Below, in pieces: positions 7,908-15,775 of a DNA stretch of 64,000 bases. The first letter of the stretch is position 1, and each line of letters opens with the position of its first letter. The position numbers and the translations under genes are program-made. The stretch is from RAM1 sp943372515 (lineage in GTDB: Bacteria > Pseudomonadota > Gammaproteobacteria > Burkholderiales > Burkholderiaceae_C), in the NCBI GenBank assembly GCA_943372515.1, contig CALRYY010000004.1, positions 25,690 through 89,689 of the forward strand, written 5' to 3'. The notes under the pieces are model-generated. The model did no database searches and was not told the origin of the DNA. It saw nothing but the letters and a program-made list of their open reading frames with translations.

Positions 7908-8231
7908 TCAACTCCCGGAGCGCTTGCGCACCGGGGATGAGGTTTTTTCAGAGGAAGCCTTTTCTATCAGCCGACCACTTACATATTTGTGTAGCACGCT
8001 GGCAATTAACGTCTGATAGGGCACACCCTCCTCGAGCGCTTTGACCTGTATGTCGCCCAGGTCAATGGAAGACAGCCGGATATTGACCCGCCGGTCTTTC
8101 AGGGCGGTGGCACGTGCAGCTGCCTTCAGCTTTTGAAGTTCATTTTTCGTTGCGACGGATTTCAGCTGGCCTTGCTCAAAGGCCGAGAGAATTTCCTGCT
8201 CATAAGCGTCAACTTTTGCCATCGGCTCCAC
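7908..8231 (-). CDS. Antitoxin of a BrnT/BrnA-like type II toxin-antitoxin pair
   Basis: A 107-residue basic protein with a ribbon-helix-helix-like C-terminal half: RRVNIRLSSIDLGDIQVKALEEGVPYQ forms the strand-helix-helix, as in CopG/BrnA antitoxins, and the tail is rich in K, S and R. The N-terminal ~40 residues (EQEILSAFEQGQ) are helical. The start could be 8231 or the internal ATG at 8222; either overlaps the 3' end of the preceding toxin gene by 14 to 23 bp, giving the toxin-first order seen in brnTA. It would bind DNA at its own promoter and neutralise the toxin. Family call is from motif and gene order. Confidence 0.65.
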   Translation of the reverse strand: MEPMAKVDAYEQEILSAFEQGQLKSVATKNELQKLKAAARATALKDRRVNIRLSSIDLGDIQVKALEEGVPYQTLIASVLHKYVSGRLIEKASSEKTSSPVRKRSGS

Positions 8232-8502
8232 CTTGCTTCAAATAGTCCCGCGTGGCCTTGCGACTGGGGATCAGCGTCTTCAAAAAGTAATGATCCAGCT
8301 CCTCGACAAAAGGTACGAGATGCACGTAGCCATCAAGCGCCACCACAAGTATCTTTTGATTGGGATACCGGGTCTTGTTCGGATGCTCCAGGACGTCGAG
8401 TAATCCGCCGGACTCAACCGCCACCACAATGCCCTCGAAAGAAACACCCCGCGATAGTTTGAGCGCCTTGTTTTTCTCAGTGTTCCAGCGAAAAGGCTTC
8501 AT
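8209..8502 (-). CDS. BrnT-like RNase toxin
   Basis: This 97-residue product begins KPFRWNTEKNKALKLSRGVSFEGIV, which follows the BrnT pattern of an FxWDxxK opening and a GVSFEEA-type segment. It continues with a beta-hairpin (YPNQKILVVALDGYVHLVPFVE) and ends with a basic RKATRDYL helix, as in RelE-superfamily BrnT RNases. It is the first gene of an overlapping two-gene unit with a ribbon-helix-helix partner. BrnT toxins cleave RNA and stall growth under stress. The usual acidic catalytic neighbours are less clear than in the best-studied members, so activity is uncertain. Confidence 0.6.
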   Translation of the reverse strand: MKPFRWNTEKNKALKLSRGVSFEGIVVAVESGGLLDVLEHPNKTRYPNQKILVVALDGYVHLVPFVEELDHYFLKTLIPSRKATRDYLKQGGADGKS

Positions 8503-8545
8503 GGGTTCATTCTAATTCGATGTGTGCCTTTTGTCACCACAGCTT

Positions 8546-8977
8546 TCAATCGAAACCCAGGTACCCGCGCGACTGCGCCGCCGCCTGGTCTTCAAAGATC
8601 GCCATCGCCGTGGTCATGCGGCGAAAGCCCAGCTTTTTGTAAAAGCCTTCCTTGCCGGGCACGGCATACAAAATGATTTTGCGGTGGCCGTGCGACTGCG
8701 CCACCAGCCGCGCAATGATCTCGCGGCCCAGCCCGGTGCCCTGGTGGCTGGGCAGCACCGCCACGTCGCAGATGTACGAGCAATCCACCCCGTCGGCCAG
8801 GGCACGGCCCACGCCCACCAGCCGGCCGCTGTCGCGCACAAAGCAGCGGAACATGCTGTTGCCGAATGCCGTGGCCAGCCACTGGGGACTTTTTTCGCCC
8901 AGCGGGGCGGCCCGGTACAGGGCACTCAGTTCGTGCCAGTCGATGTCGGCCAGCGTGTCGGACCAGTCCAGTTGCAT
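8546..8977 (-). CDS. GNAT family N-acetyltransferase
   Basis: The 143-residue GNAT core contains CDVAVLPSHQGTGLGREIIARLV (the Q-x-x-G-x-G acetyl-CoA loop) and the C-terminal VPGKEGFYKKLGFRRM strand-helix. I prefer the ATG at 8977 because an AGTGAGG-like site precedes it; in-frame starts at 9010 and 9073 would add a tail without similarity. The whole-length single GNAT domain is typical of small acyltransferases acting on amines or peptides. It stands alone, upstream of the divergently transcribed phosphodiesterase gene, and its substrate cannot be told from the sequence. Confidence 0.8.
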   Translation of the reverse strand: MQLDWSDTLADIDWHELSALYRAAPLGEKSPQWLATAFGNSMFRCFVRDSGRLVGVGRALADGVDCSYICDVAVLPSHQGTGLGREIIARLVAQSHGHRKIILYAVPGKEGFYKKLGFRRMTTAMAIFEDQAAAQSRGYLGFD

Positions 8978-9098
8978 GGGTGCCTCACTCGATCGGGTTG
9001 GTTGTGTCATGGCGCCGTCATGGTACGGCAGCACATTGCGCATGCATGTCATGCAGGCGCGCACGTCCTGCATTTTTCAACCGACCCGGACCGAACCC

Positions 9099-10238
9099 AT
9101 GAAAATCGCTTCCCTTGTAGCTGTCTTCTCGCTTGCCCTGCTGCAGGCCTGTGGCGGCGGCGGCCCCAACCTCAACACCCTGACGGGAGAGCTGCCGCTG
9201 GTGATCGGCCACCGCGGCGCGTCCGGCACACTGCCCGAGCACACGCTGGAGGCCTACAAGGCCGCCATTGACCAGGGTGCCGATTTTGTCGAGCCCGACC
9301 TGGTGCTGACCAAGGACGGCGTGATGGTGGCCCGCCACGAGCCCATGCTGGACAGCACGACCGACGTGGCCCTCAAGTTCCCCGCCGCGCGCAAGTCCAC
9401 ACGCAACATGGACGGCGTCACAACGACCGCCTACTTTGCCAGCGACTTCACGCTGGCCGAGATCAAGACGCTGCGCGCGGTCCAGTCCAGCGCGGCACGC
9501 TCCAAGGCTTTTGACGGCCTTTACACCATCCCCACGCTGGACGAGGTGATCGCCCTGGTCAAGGCCGAGGGCACCAAAGCCGGCCGCACCGTGGGCATCT
9601 ACCCCGAGATCAAGCATTCCACCTTCCATTCCGACGTGGTGGGGTTCGGGCGCAACGTGTTTGAAGACAAGCTGGTGGCCACGCTGCACGCCGCGTATGG
9701 CAACGTGGCGACGGCACCCGTGTTCGTGCAGTCGTTCGAGGTTTCCAACCTGCAGTACCTGCGCACCAAAACCAGCATCCGCCTCGTGCAGCTGATAGAT
9801 GCGGACGATGTGAAAGACGACGGCAGCATGTCGCTGGTGGCGCCCTATCACAAGCCCTACGACTTCGTGGTGAAGAACGACCCCCGTACCTTTGCCGACC
9901 TGCTGACGCCCGCCGGCCTGGACTTTGTGAAGACCTATGCCAACGCCGTCGGCCCCTGGAAGCCCTATCTGGTCAAGACGGTGAACGACCGGGTCGAGCG
10001 CACCGGCGACACCACACTCACCATCAACGACCGCCGCGTGGACGGCAGCACGGGCGTGATCGAGCTGGCCCACCAGAAGGGCCTGCTGGTGCACACCTGG
10101 ACGTTCCGCAACGACGCCAGCGGCTACGGCTTCAAGGACCCTCAGGCCGAGATGGCGTACTACATGCGTCTGGGCGTGGACGGCGTGTTCACCGACTTCC
10201 CCGCCACAGGGGTCGCGGCGAAGCAGTCTTTGCGCTGA
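9099..10238 (+). CDS. glpQ: Glycerophosphodiester phosphodiesterase, periplasmic lipoprotein
   Basis: The ATG at 9099 begins a lipoprotein signal peptide with lipobox L15-Q16-A17-C18, followed by a glycine-rich tether, so the mature protein is membrane-anchored and extracytoplasmic. The GDPD catalytic set is visible: HRGASG (H38), then EPDLVLTKDGVMVARHEP, which holds the metal-binding acidic residues and the second histidine. YPEIKH contributes further metal-binding residues and VDGVFTDFP ends the barrel. The 379-residue length fits GlpQ, which hydrolyses deacylated phospholipids to glycerol 3-phosphate and an alcohol. No glpT or other glp gene is adjacent. The upstream frame remains open but has no similarity. 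Confidence 0.9.
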   Translation: MKIASLVAVFSLALLQACGGGGPNLNTLTGELPLVIGHRGASGTLPEHTLEAYKAAIDQGADFVEPDLVLTKDGVMVARHEPMLDSTTDVALKFPAARKSTRNMDGVTTTAYFASDFTLAEIKTLRAVQSSAARSKAFDGLYTIPTLDEVIALVKAEGTKAGRTVGIYPEIKHSTFHSDVVGFGRNVFEDKLVATLHAAYGNVATAPVFVQSFEVSNLQYLRTKTSIRLVQLIDADDVKDDGSMSLVAPYHKPYDFVVKNDPRTFADLLTPAGLDFVKTYANAVGPWKPYLVKTVNDRVERTGDTTLTINDRRVDGSTGVIELAHQKGLLVHTWTFRNDASGYGFKDPQAEMAYYMRLGVDGVFTDFPATGVAAKQSLR

Positions 10239-10265
10239 CCCGCTCAGGCGCGCGCCAGGGGCACA

Positions 10266-12818
10266 ATGCCCCTTGTGCTGCCCCTGCTGACCACCTTTTC
10301 CTGGCAAGAGCTGCGCCACCACCCGTGGCGCAATGCCGCCGCCGTGCTGGCCGTGATGCTGGGCGTGGCGCTGGCGTTTTCGGTCCACCTGATCAATGCG
10401 TCCGCACTCAGCGAGTTTTCAAGCGCGGTGCGCTCGGTCAACGGCCAGCCCGACCTGGAGCTGCGCGCGGTGCGCGGCGGGTTTGACGAGCGTGTGTTTG
10501 CGCGCGTGGCGGCGCACCCCGGCGTGGCGTTGGCCAGCCCGGTGCTGGAGGTGCAGACGCTGGTGCTGGCACCGGACGGCACGCGCAAGGCCTTGCGTAT
10601 CGTGGGCGTGGATGCGCTGGTGGTGGCAGGCGTGGCGCCGGCGCTGATGCCGGTGCCGCGCGACGGCGGCAACCGGTTTGCCGTGTTTGCGCCGGGCACG
10701 GTTTTCCTGAATGCTGCTGCACGCGCTTTGCTGGCGAATGCGTCGACTGGTTCCGGGCAAAGCGCATCGGACGTCCAGCTGCAAGTGGGCTTGCAACTGC
10801 GCGCCGTTCAGGTTGGTGGCACAGTGGCGGCTGGCGGCGGGCCGCTGGCTGTGATGGACATCGGCGCGGCACAAGACCTGTTTGGCCGCGCGGGCCAGCT
10901 CACCCGCATTGACGTGCGCCTGGCGCCCGGCGCAGACCGCTCCGCCGTGCTGCAGGCGCTGGCATTGCCTGCAGACGTAGCCGCCACCGCGCCTGGTGAC
11001 GCTGCACAGCGCGTCAGCAACCTGTCGCGTGCCTATCGCGTGAACCTCACCGTGCTGGCGCTGGTGGCGCTGTTCACCGGCGCGTTTTTGGTGTTCTCTG
11101 TGCTGTCGCTGAGCGTGGCGCGGCGCGCGCAGCAGTTTGCGCTGCTGGGCGTGCTGGGCCTGACGGCGCGCCAGCGGCTGCGGCTGGTGCTGGTGGAGTC
11201 TGCGCTGCTGGGCACCGTGGGCAGTGTGGCCGGCATTGCGCTGGGCACGGGGCTGGCGGCGCTGGCGCTTCGCCTGCTGGGCGGCGACCTGGGCGGCGGC
11301 TACTTTCCGGGCGCGGCCCCTGCACTGCAGTGGGACGGCTGGGGCGCGCTGGCCTATGGCGTGCTGGGCGGGGTGGCGGCGCTATTGGGGGGCTGGTGGC
11401 CCGCGCGTGCCGTGCAACAGCTGCCGCTGGCGCAAACACTCAAGGGGCTGGGCGTGGCGGCGCGCGCCGGGCGCAGCCACTGGCTGAGCCTGTCGCTCAT
11501 GGGCGCAGGCGCGCTGCTGGCGCTGCTGCCGCCGGTGGGGGGCATTCCGCTGGCCGCCTATGTGTCGGTGGGGCTGCTGCTGGTAGGCGGCATCACCGCC
11601 CTGCCGTGGGCGGTGGCGCTGCTGTACGACCGGCTCGCGCCCGGGGTGGCACACCGCCTGCTGCCCCTGCTGGCGGTGGAACGCGCCCGGCGTGTGCGCG
11701 AGAGCGCGGCGGTGGCCGTCAGTGGCGTGGTTGCATCGCTGAGCCTGGCCGTGGCGCTGACGGTCATGGTCGCCAGCTTTCGCGGCAGCGTGACGCAGTG
11801 GCTGGACGACGTGCTGCCCGCCGGGCTGTACGTGCGCACCGCCAGCGCGCCGGGCACGGGCGACACGGCGTATTTCGAACCCGCCTTTGTGCAGGCGGTG
11901 GCCCAGGTGCCCGGCATCCAGCGCGTGGGCACGCTGCGCACCGCACCGCTGCTGCTGGACCCGGCTCGCCCGGCCGTCACGCTGATCGCCCGCGCGCTGG
12001 ACGGCCCACTGCAGGCCCTGCCGCTGGTGGGCAACGCCGTGGCCGTGCCCGCAGGCCATGTGGGCATTTATGTGAGTGAAGCGGTCGTCGACCTGTATGG
12101 CGCGCGCACCGGCGAGGTGTTTGCACAGCTGGCCACTGCGTTTCGCCCTGGAACGACTTTTTTTGTGGCCGGTGTGTGGCGCGACTACGCCCGCCAAAGC
12201 GGCGCCATCGTGATCGCCCAGCAGGACTTTGAGCGGCTGACGGGCGACCGGCGTGTGAACGACCTGGCGTTGTGGCTGGCGCCGGATGCCGATGGCGCCC
12301 AGGTGCAGCAAGCCGTGCGCACCGTGGCTGACCGCCAGGGCGCGGGGACCCTGCTGGAATTTGCATCAGCCGGCGAGATCCGCAAAACCTCGCTTCGCAT
12401 TTTTGACCGCAGCTTTGCCGTCACCTACTGGCTGCAGGCAGTGGCCATTGGCATCGGCCTGTTTGGCGTGGCGGCCAGCTTCAGCGCGCAGGTGCTGGCG
12501 CGGCGCAAGGAGTTTGGCCTGCTGGCGCACCTGGGCCTCACGCGCCGCCAGATCCTGGCGGTGGTGGCGGGCGAAGGCGCGGCCTGGACGCTGATCGGCT
12601 CGCTGGCCGGGCTGGTGCTGGGCCTGGCCGTGAGTGTGGTGCTGGTGCATGTGGTCAACCCCCAGAGCTTTCACTGGACCATGGACCTGGCCGTGCCCTG
12701 GCTGCGGCTGGCGGCGCTGTGTGCGGCGGTGGTGCTGGCGGGCACGGTCACGGCCTGGCTGGCCGGGCGGACGGCTGCCGGGCGCGACGCCGTGATGGCA
12801 GTGAAGGAAGACTGGTAA
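10266..12818 (+). CDS. FtsX-like (MacB-type) ABC transporter permease
   Basis: The 850-residue protein has an N-terminal membrane helix (residues ~22-44), a large extracytoplasmic domain and a first FtsX core of about four helices near 260-400. A second periplasmic domain and a C-terminal FtsX core near 720-845 (FSAQVLARRKEFGLLAHLGLTRRQIL) follow. This duplicated FtsX layout fits permeases of the LolE/YbbP/AttF-AttG kind, which move lipophilic or protein cargo by mechanotransmission. A cognate ATPase gene would be expected immediately upstream, but that place is taken by glpQ. The AttH-like lipocalin gene two genes downstream is a likely functional partner. Confidence 0.8.
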   Translation: MPLVLPLLTTFSWQELRHHPWRNAAAVLAVMLGVALAFSVHLINASALSEFSSAVRSVNGQPDLELRAVRGGFDERVFARVAAHPGVALASPVLEVQTLVLAPDGTRKALRIVGVDALVVAGVAPALMPVPRDGGNRFAVFAPGTVFLNAAARALLANASTGSGQSASDVQLQVGLQLRAVQVGGTVAAGGGPLAVMDIGAAQDLFGRAGQLTRIDVRLAPGADRSAVLQALALPADVAATAPGDAAQRVSNLSRAYRVNLTVLALVALFTGAFLVFSVLSLSVARRAQQFALLGVLGLTARQRLRLVLVESALLGTVGSVAGIALGTGLAALALRLLGGDLGGGYFPGAAPALQWDGWGALAYGVLGGVAALLGGWWPARAVQQLPLAQTLKGLGVAARAGRSHWLSLSLMGAGALLALLPPVGGIPLAAYVSVGLLLVGGITALPWAVALLYDRLAPGVAHRLLPLLAVERARRVRESAAVAVSGVVASLSLAVALTVMVASFRGSVTQWLDDVLPAGLYVRTASAPGTGDTAYFEPAFVQAVAQVPGIQRVGTLRTAPLLLDPARPAVTLIARALDGPLQALPLVGNAVAVPAGHVGIYVSEAVVDLYGARTGEVFAQLATAFRPGTTFFVAGVWRDYARQSGAIVIAQQDFERLTGDRRVNDLALWLAPDADGAQVQQAVRTVADRQGAGTLLEFASAGEIRKTSLRIFDRSFAVTYWLQAVAIGIGLFGVAASFSAQVLARRKEFGLLAHLGLTRRQILAVVAGEGAAWTLIGSLAGLVLGLAVSVVLVHVVNPQSFHWTMDLAVPWLRLAALCAAVVLAGTVTAWLAGRTAAGRDAVMAVKEDW

Positions 12819-12839
12819 CGCGCCTGCGACAATGCCGCG

Positions 12840-13910
12840 ATGCCCACACCACCCACCTTGCGCGCCTGGGAACATGACGCCGTTGCCCGCATCGAGGCCG
12901 ACTTCCAGCGCAGCGCAGACACCCACCTGATCGCCCTGCCCCTGCCCGGCTTTGCCCGGCACGGCATTGACCTGTACCTCAAGGACGAATCCACCCACCC
13001 CACGGGCAGCCTCAAGCACCGCCTGGCACGCTCGCTGTTCCTGTACGCGCTGTGCAATGGCTGGCTGCGTGAGGGCTCCACGGTGGTGGAATCGTCCAGC
13101 GGCTCCACCGCGGTGAGCGAGGCCTACTTTGCGCGCCTGCTGGGCCTGCCGTTCGTGGCCGTCATGCCGCGCAGCACCTCGCCTGAAAAAATCGCGCAGA
13201 TCGAGTTTTACGGTGGGCGCTGCCACCTGGTAGACAGCGCGGCTCAGGTCTATGAAGAGGCTCGCCGCATTGCCGTGGACACCGGCGGTCACTACATGGA
13301 CCAGTTCACCTATGCCGAGCGCGCCACCGACTGGCGCGGCAACAACAACATCGCGCAAAGCATGTTCCAGCAGATGGCGCATGAGCGCCATGCCGTGCCG
13401 CGCTGGGTGGTGGTGGGCGCGGGCACGGGCGGCACCAGCGCCACCATCGGGCGGTACATCCGCTACCAGCGCCAGGCCACGCAGCTGTGCGTGGCCGACC
13501 CGCAGGGCAGCGTGTTCAGCGCCTACCATGCGTCGGGCGACGCCACGATCACCGGCCCGGGCTCGCGCATTGAAGGCATCGGGCGGCCCCGCGTGGAGCC
13601 CAGCTTCATCCGCGCGCTGGTGGACCGCATGGTGGTGGTGAGCGATGTGGATTCGGTGGCCGCGATGCGCTTGCTGTCGGGGCTGCTGGGGCGCCGGGTG
13701 GGCCCGTCCACCGGCACCAACTTCACGGCCATGCTGGCGCTGGCCTGCGAGATGCGCGAACGCGGTGAAACCGGTGCGATCCTGTCGCTGCTGTGCGATG
13801 CGGGCGAACGCTATCTGCCCACTTACCACGACGCCGCCTGGGTGCAACAGCACATGGGCGATTGCACAGCGGCGCAGCAGCGAATGGCCGCGCTGGCGGG
13901 CCGGGGCTAG
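12840..13910 (+). CDS. PLP-dependent cysteine synthase-family protein, Cds1-like L-cysteine desulfhydrase
   Basis: The 356-residue product is fold type II: PLP lysine K59 in HPTGSLKHRLA, the SSSGSTAVSEAYFARLLG carboxylate loop, and the phosphate cup GAGTGGTSATIGRY. The spacing and the extra N-terminal ~40 residues match the Cds1 subgroup (studied in Mycobacterium and yeast-like relatives), which makes sulfide, pyruvate and ammonia from cysteine, rather than CysK/CysM. No CBS domain is present. It starts 21 bp after the FtsX permease and ends 5 bp before the lipocalin gene, so the three are probably one transcript even though no functional link to transport is obvious. Confidence 0.75.
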   Translation: MPTPPTLRAWEHDAVARIEADFQRSADTHLIALPLPGFARHGIDLYLKDESTHPTGSLKHRLARSLFLYALCNGWLREGSTVVESSSGSTAVSEAYFARLLGLPFVAVMPRSTSPEKIAQIEFYGGRCHLVDSAAQVYEEARRIAVDTGGHYMDQFTYAERATDWRGNNNIAQSMFQQMAHERHAVPRWVVVGAGTGGTSATIGRYIRYQRQATQLCVADPQGSVFSAYHASGDATITGPGSRIEGIGRPRVEPSFIRALVDRMVVVSDVDSVAAMRLLSGLLGRRVGPSTGTNFTAMLALACEMRERGETGAILSLLCDAGERYLPTYHDAAWVQQHMGDCTAAQQRMAALAGRG

Positions 13911-13915
13911 ACGCC

Positions 13916-14980
13916 ATGGCGCCGTTCGCACGCCGCAGCCTGCTGGGCGCCGCGCTCGGCTCGGGCCTGGGCGCGTGCCTGCCGGCAGCGGCTTTGCCGC
14001 CCAAGGCGTTGCAGTTCCCGCGCGACCACGGCGCGCACCCGGGCTTTCGCACCGAGTGGTGGTACATCACGGGCCACGCCATATCGGGCGGGCGTGAGTT
14101 CGGCTTCCAGGTGACATTCTTTCGTTCGCGGGTAGATGGCACGCAGGGCATGCAATCGGGCTTTGCGGCGCGGCAGCTCATCTTTGCGCATGCGGCCATC
14201 ACGGACGTGCAGGGCAAGAAGCTGCTGCACGACCAGCGCATTGCGCGTGAGGGTTTTGACGTGGCCGCAGCCGGCGGCGCCGACACACAGCTCAAGCTGC
14301 GCGACTGGTCGCTGGTGCGGGGCGCCGCAGGCTACCAGGCACGCATCAGCGCCCAGGACTTTGCGCTGGACCTGGCCTTTGTGCCCACGCAGGCCGTGCT
14401 GCTGCAAGGCGACCGGGGCCTGTCACGCAAGGGCCCGCAGGACAAGCAGGCCAGCTACTACTACAGCCAGCCGCAACTGAAAACCCGCGGCACGCTCACC
14501 CTGCGCGGCCAGCGCCTGGACGTGCAGGGCACGGCCTGGCTGGACCACGAATGGAGCGAAGAGCTGCTGCACCCCGAGGCCGTGGGCTGGGACTGGATCG
14601 GCATGAACTTCATGAACGGCAGCGCACTGACGGCGTTTCGCCTGCGCCGCAAGGACGGCAGCACGCTGTGGGACGGCGGGTCGTTCCGCACAGCCGGCGG
14701 CACGCTGTACACGGCCAGCAAGGGCGAAAATGAATTCAGCCCGCAACGCTTCTGGAAGAGCCCGGTATCGCAGGCCACCTACCCTGTGGAATGGATGGTG
14801 CGCACCCCGGCCGACTACTACACCGTCAAGGCCGTGATCGACAACCAGGAGCTGGACAGCCGCAACTCCACCGGTGCGATTTACTGGGAAGGTTTGAGCG
14901 ACATGTACGACAGCAATGGCAACAAGGTGGCGCGTGGCTACCTGGAGATGACGGGCTACGCCAGCCCGTTGCGGCTGTAG
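13916..14980 (+). CDS. AttH/CrtC-type lipocalin-like secreted protein
   Basis: The start at 13916 opens a signal with twin arginines R6-R7 (ARRSLLGAAL) and a lipobox-like L-G-A-C ending at C21, so a Tat-exported lipoprotein is possible. The 354-residue protein has the carotenoid 1,2-hydratase/AttH pattern: HPGFRTEWWYITGH near residues 41-54, FFRSR, LDHEWS and GWDWIGMNFMNGS. Two lipocalin barrels are expected. AttH-type proteins are usually encoded with an FtsX-like permease and an ATPase; here the permease is two genes upstream. No carotenoid genes are nearby, so hydratase activity is unlikely and lipid binding is the better guess. Its last 25 bp overlap the convergent gene. Confidence 0.75.
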   Translation: MAPFARRSLLGAALGSGLGACLPAAALPPKALQFPRDHGAHPGFRTEWWYITGHAISGGREFGFQVTFFRSRVDGTQGMQSGFAARQLIFAHAAITDVQGKKLLHDQRIAREGFDVAAAGGADTQLKLRDWSLVRGAAGYQARISAQDFALDLAFVPTQAVLLQGDRGLSRKGPQDKQASYYYSQPQLKTRGTLTLRGQRLDVQGTAWLDHEWSEELLHPEAVGWDWIGMNFMNGSALTAFRLRRKDGSTLWDGGSFRTAGGTLYTASKGENEFSPQRFWKSPVSQATYPVEWMVRTPADYYTVKAVIDNQELDSRNSTGAIYWEGLSDMYDSNGNKVARGYLEMTGYASPLRL

Positions 14981-15744
14981 CTGGCGTGCAGGCCAGGGCG
15001 GTCCCAGCGCCAGGGCGTGCCGCCAAACACACCGGCAATGAAATCCGCCAGCGCAGGGTCATGGGCCTGCAGTGCGGCGCGGGTGGCCACCGGGCCGTGT
15101 ACGCCGTTTGCTTGCGCTTGAAAACGGTTGGCGTCAAACCAGCTCTGCACCCCTTCGGCCCAGTATTCAGACGCATTGGCCGCCGCATAAGTACGCTGCC
15201 ACAGGCCTGCTTGCAGGGCCTGGCGGTACAGCGTTCGCAGCCGTGCGGCCAGCGTGGCGTCCAGCCGGGTGGCGGCCAGGTCGAACACGGTGTGGGCAAA
15301 CTCGTGCACCAGGATGCTTTCACCCCGGTAGCGGTCACCGGGCAGGCCCAGCAGGTTTTCTTCTGCGGCGCTGCACACCGGGCGCTGGCGCGTGGCGCCC
15401 ACGCCGCGCGTGCGGGCGTTCCAGTGGTCACGCGGCTGCAGGTCGGCGTATTCGGGCAGGTCGGTGGTGAGCTCGTCGCGGGCGATGACGGCCACCCGCA
15501 CGCCCCCTGCGCGCAGCACCGCCAGCAAGTCGGCACGGCGCGCCAGCATGCCCAGCACCACTTGCGCGGCCGCCTGCAGCGCCAGCGGGTCTGGGCGGGC
15601 CGATGCCAGCACGGGCAGGCCACCCGCATCCACCTGCTGTGCATAGAAACCAGCGGCTGGTTGAGCACGCAGCACGGCCGGCAAGGCGGCCAGCGCACCA
15701 GCCACCACAAGGGCCCGGCGCCCGGGAGAAAAGCGGGTGTACAT
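14956..15744 (-). CDS. Secreted HExxH (gluzincin-like) zinc metallopeptidase candidate
   Basis: A 262-residue product with an N-terminal export signal (basic FSPGRRALVV, then an Ala/Leu core ending near AQPAAG). The zinc motif is H147-E148-F149-A150-H151, followed 42 residues later by E193-Y194-W195-A196-E197 in ASEYWAEGVQSWFD, the spacing of a third, glutamate ligand as in gluzincins. A conserved-looking ENLLGLPGDRYRGESILVHE precedes it. I do not recognise a named family. It is convergent with the lipocalin gene (25-bp overlap) and divergent from the ABC exporter gene (31-bp gap). Function unknown; peptidase activity inferred only from the metal site. Confidence 0.6.
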   Translation of the reverse strand: MYTRFSPGRRALVVAGALAALPAVLRAQPAAGFYAQQVDAGGLPVLASARPDPLALQAAAQVVLGMLARRADLLAVLRAGGVRVAVIARDELTTDLPEYADLQPRDHWNARTRGVGATRQRPVCSAAEENLLGLPGDRYRGESILVHEFAHTVFDLAATRLDATLAARLRTLYRQALQAGLWQRTYAAANASEYWAEGVQSWFDANRFQAQANGVHGPVATRAALQAHDPALADFIAGVFGGTPWRWDRPGLHASYSRNGLA

Positions 15745-15775
15745 GGCTGCACTGTATCGCCCCTACACTTCCCGC

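Noticed and set aside
9018..10388. 456-codon minus-strand frame opposite the glycerophosphodiesterase gene
   Set aside because: Composition of an antisense shadow; the plus strand carries a lipobox and the complete GDPD active site.
13916..14980. Carotenoid 1,2-hydratase (CrtC)
   Set aside because: Domain is related, but no carotenoid or photosynthesis genes are in the window and the nearby FtsX permease fits the AttH-type role better.
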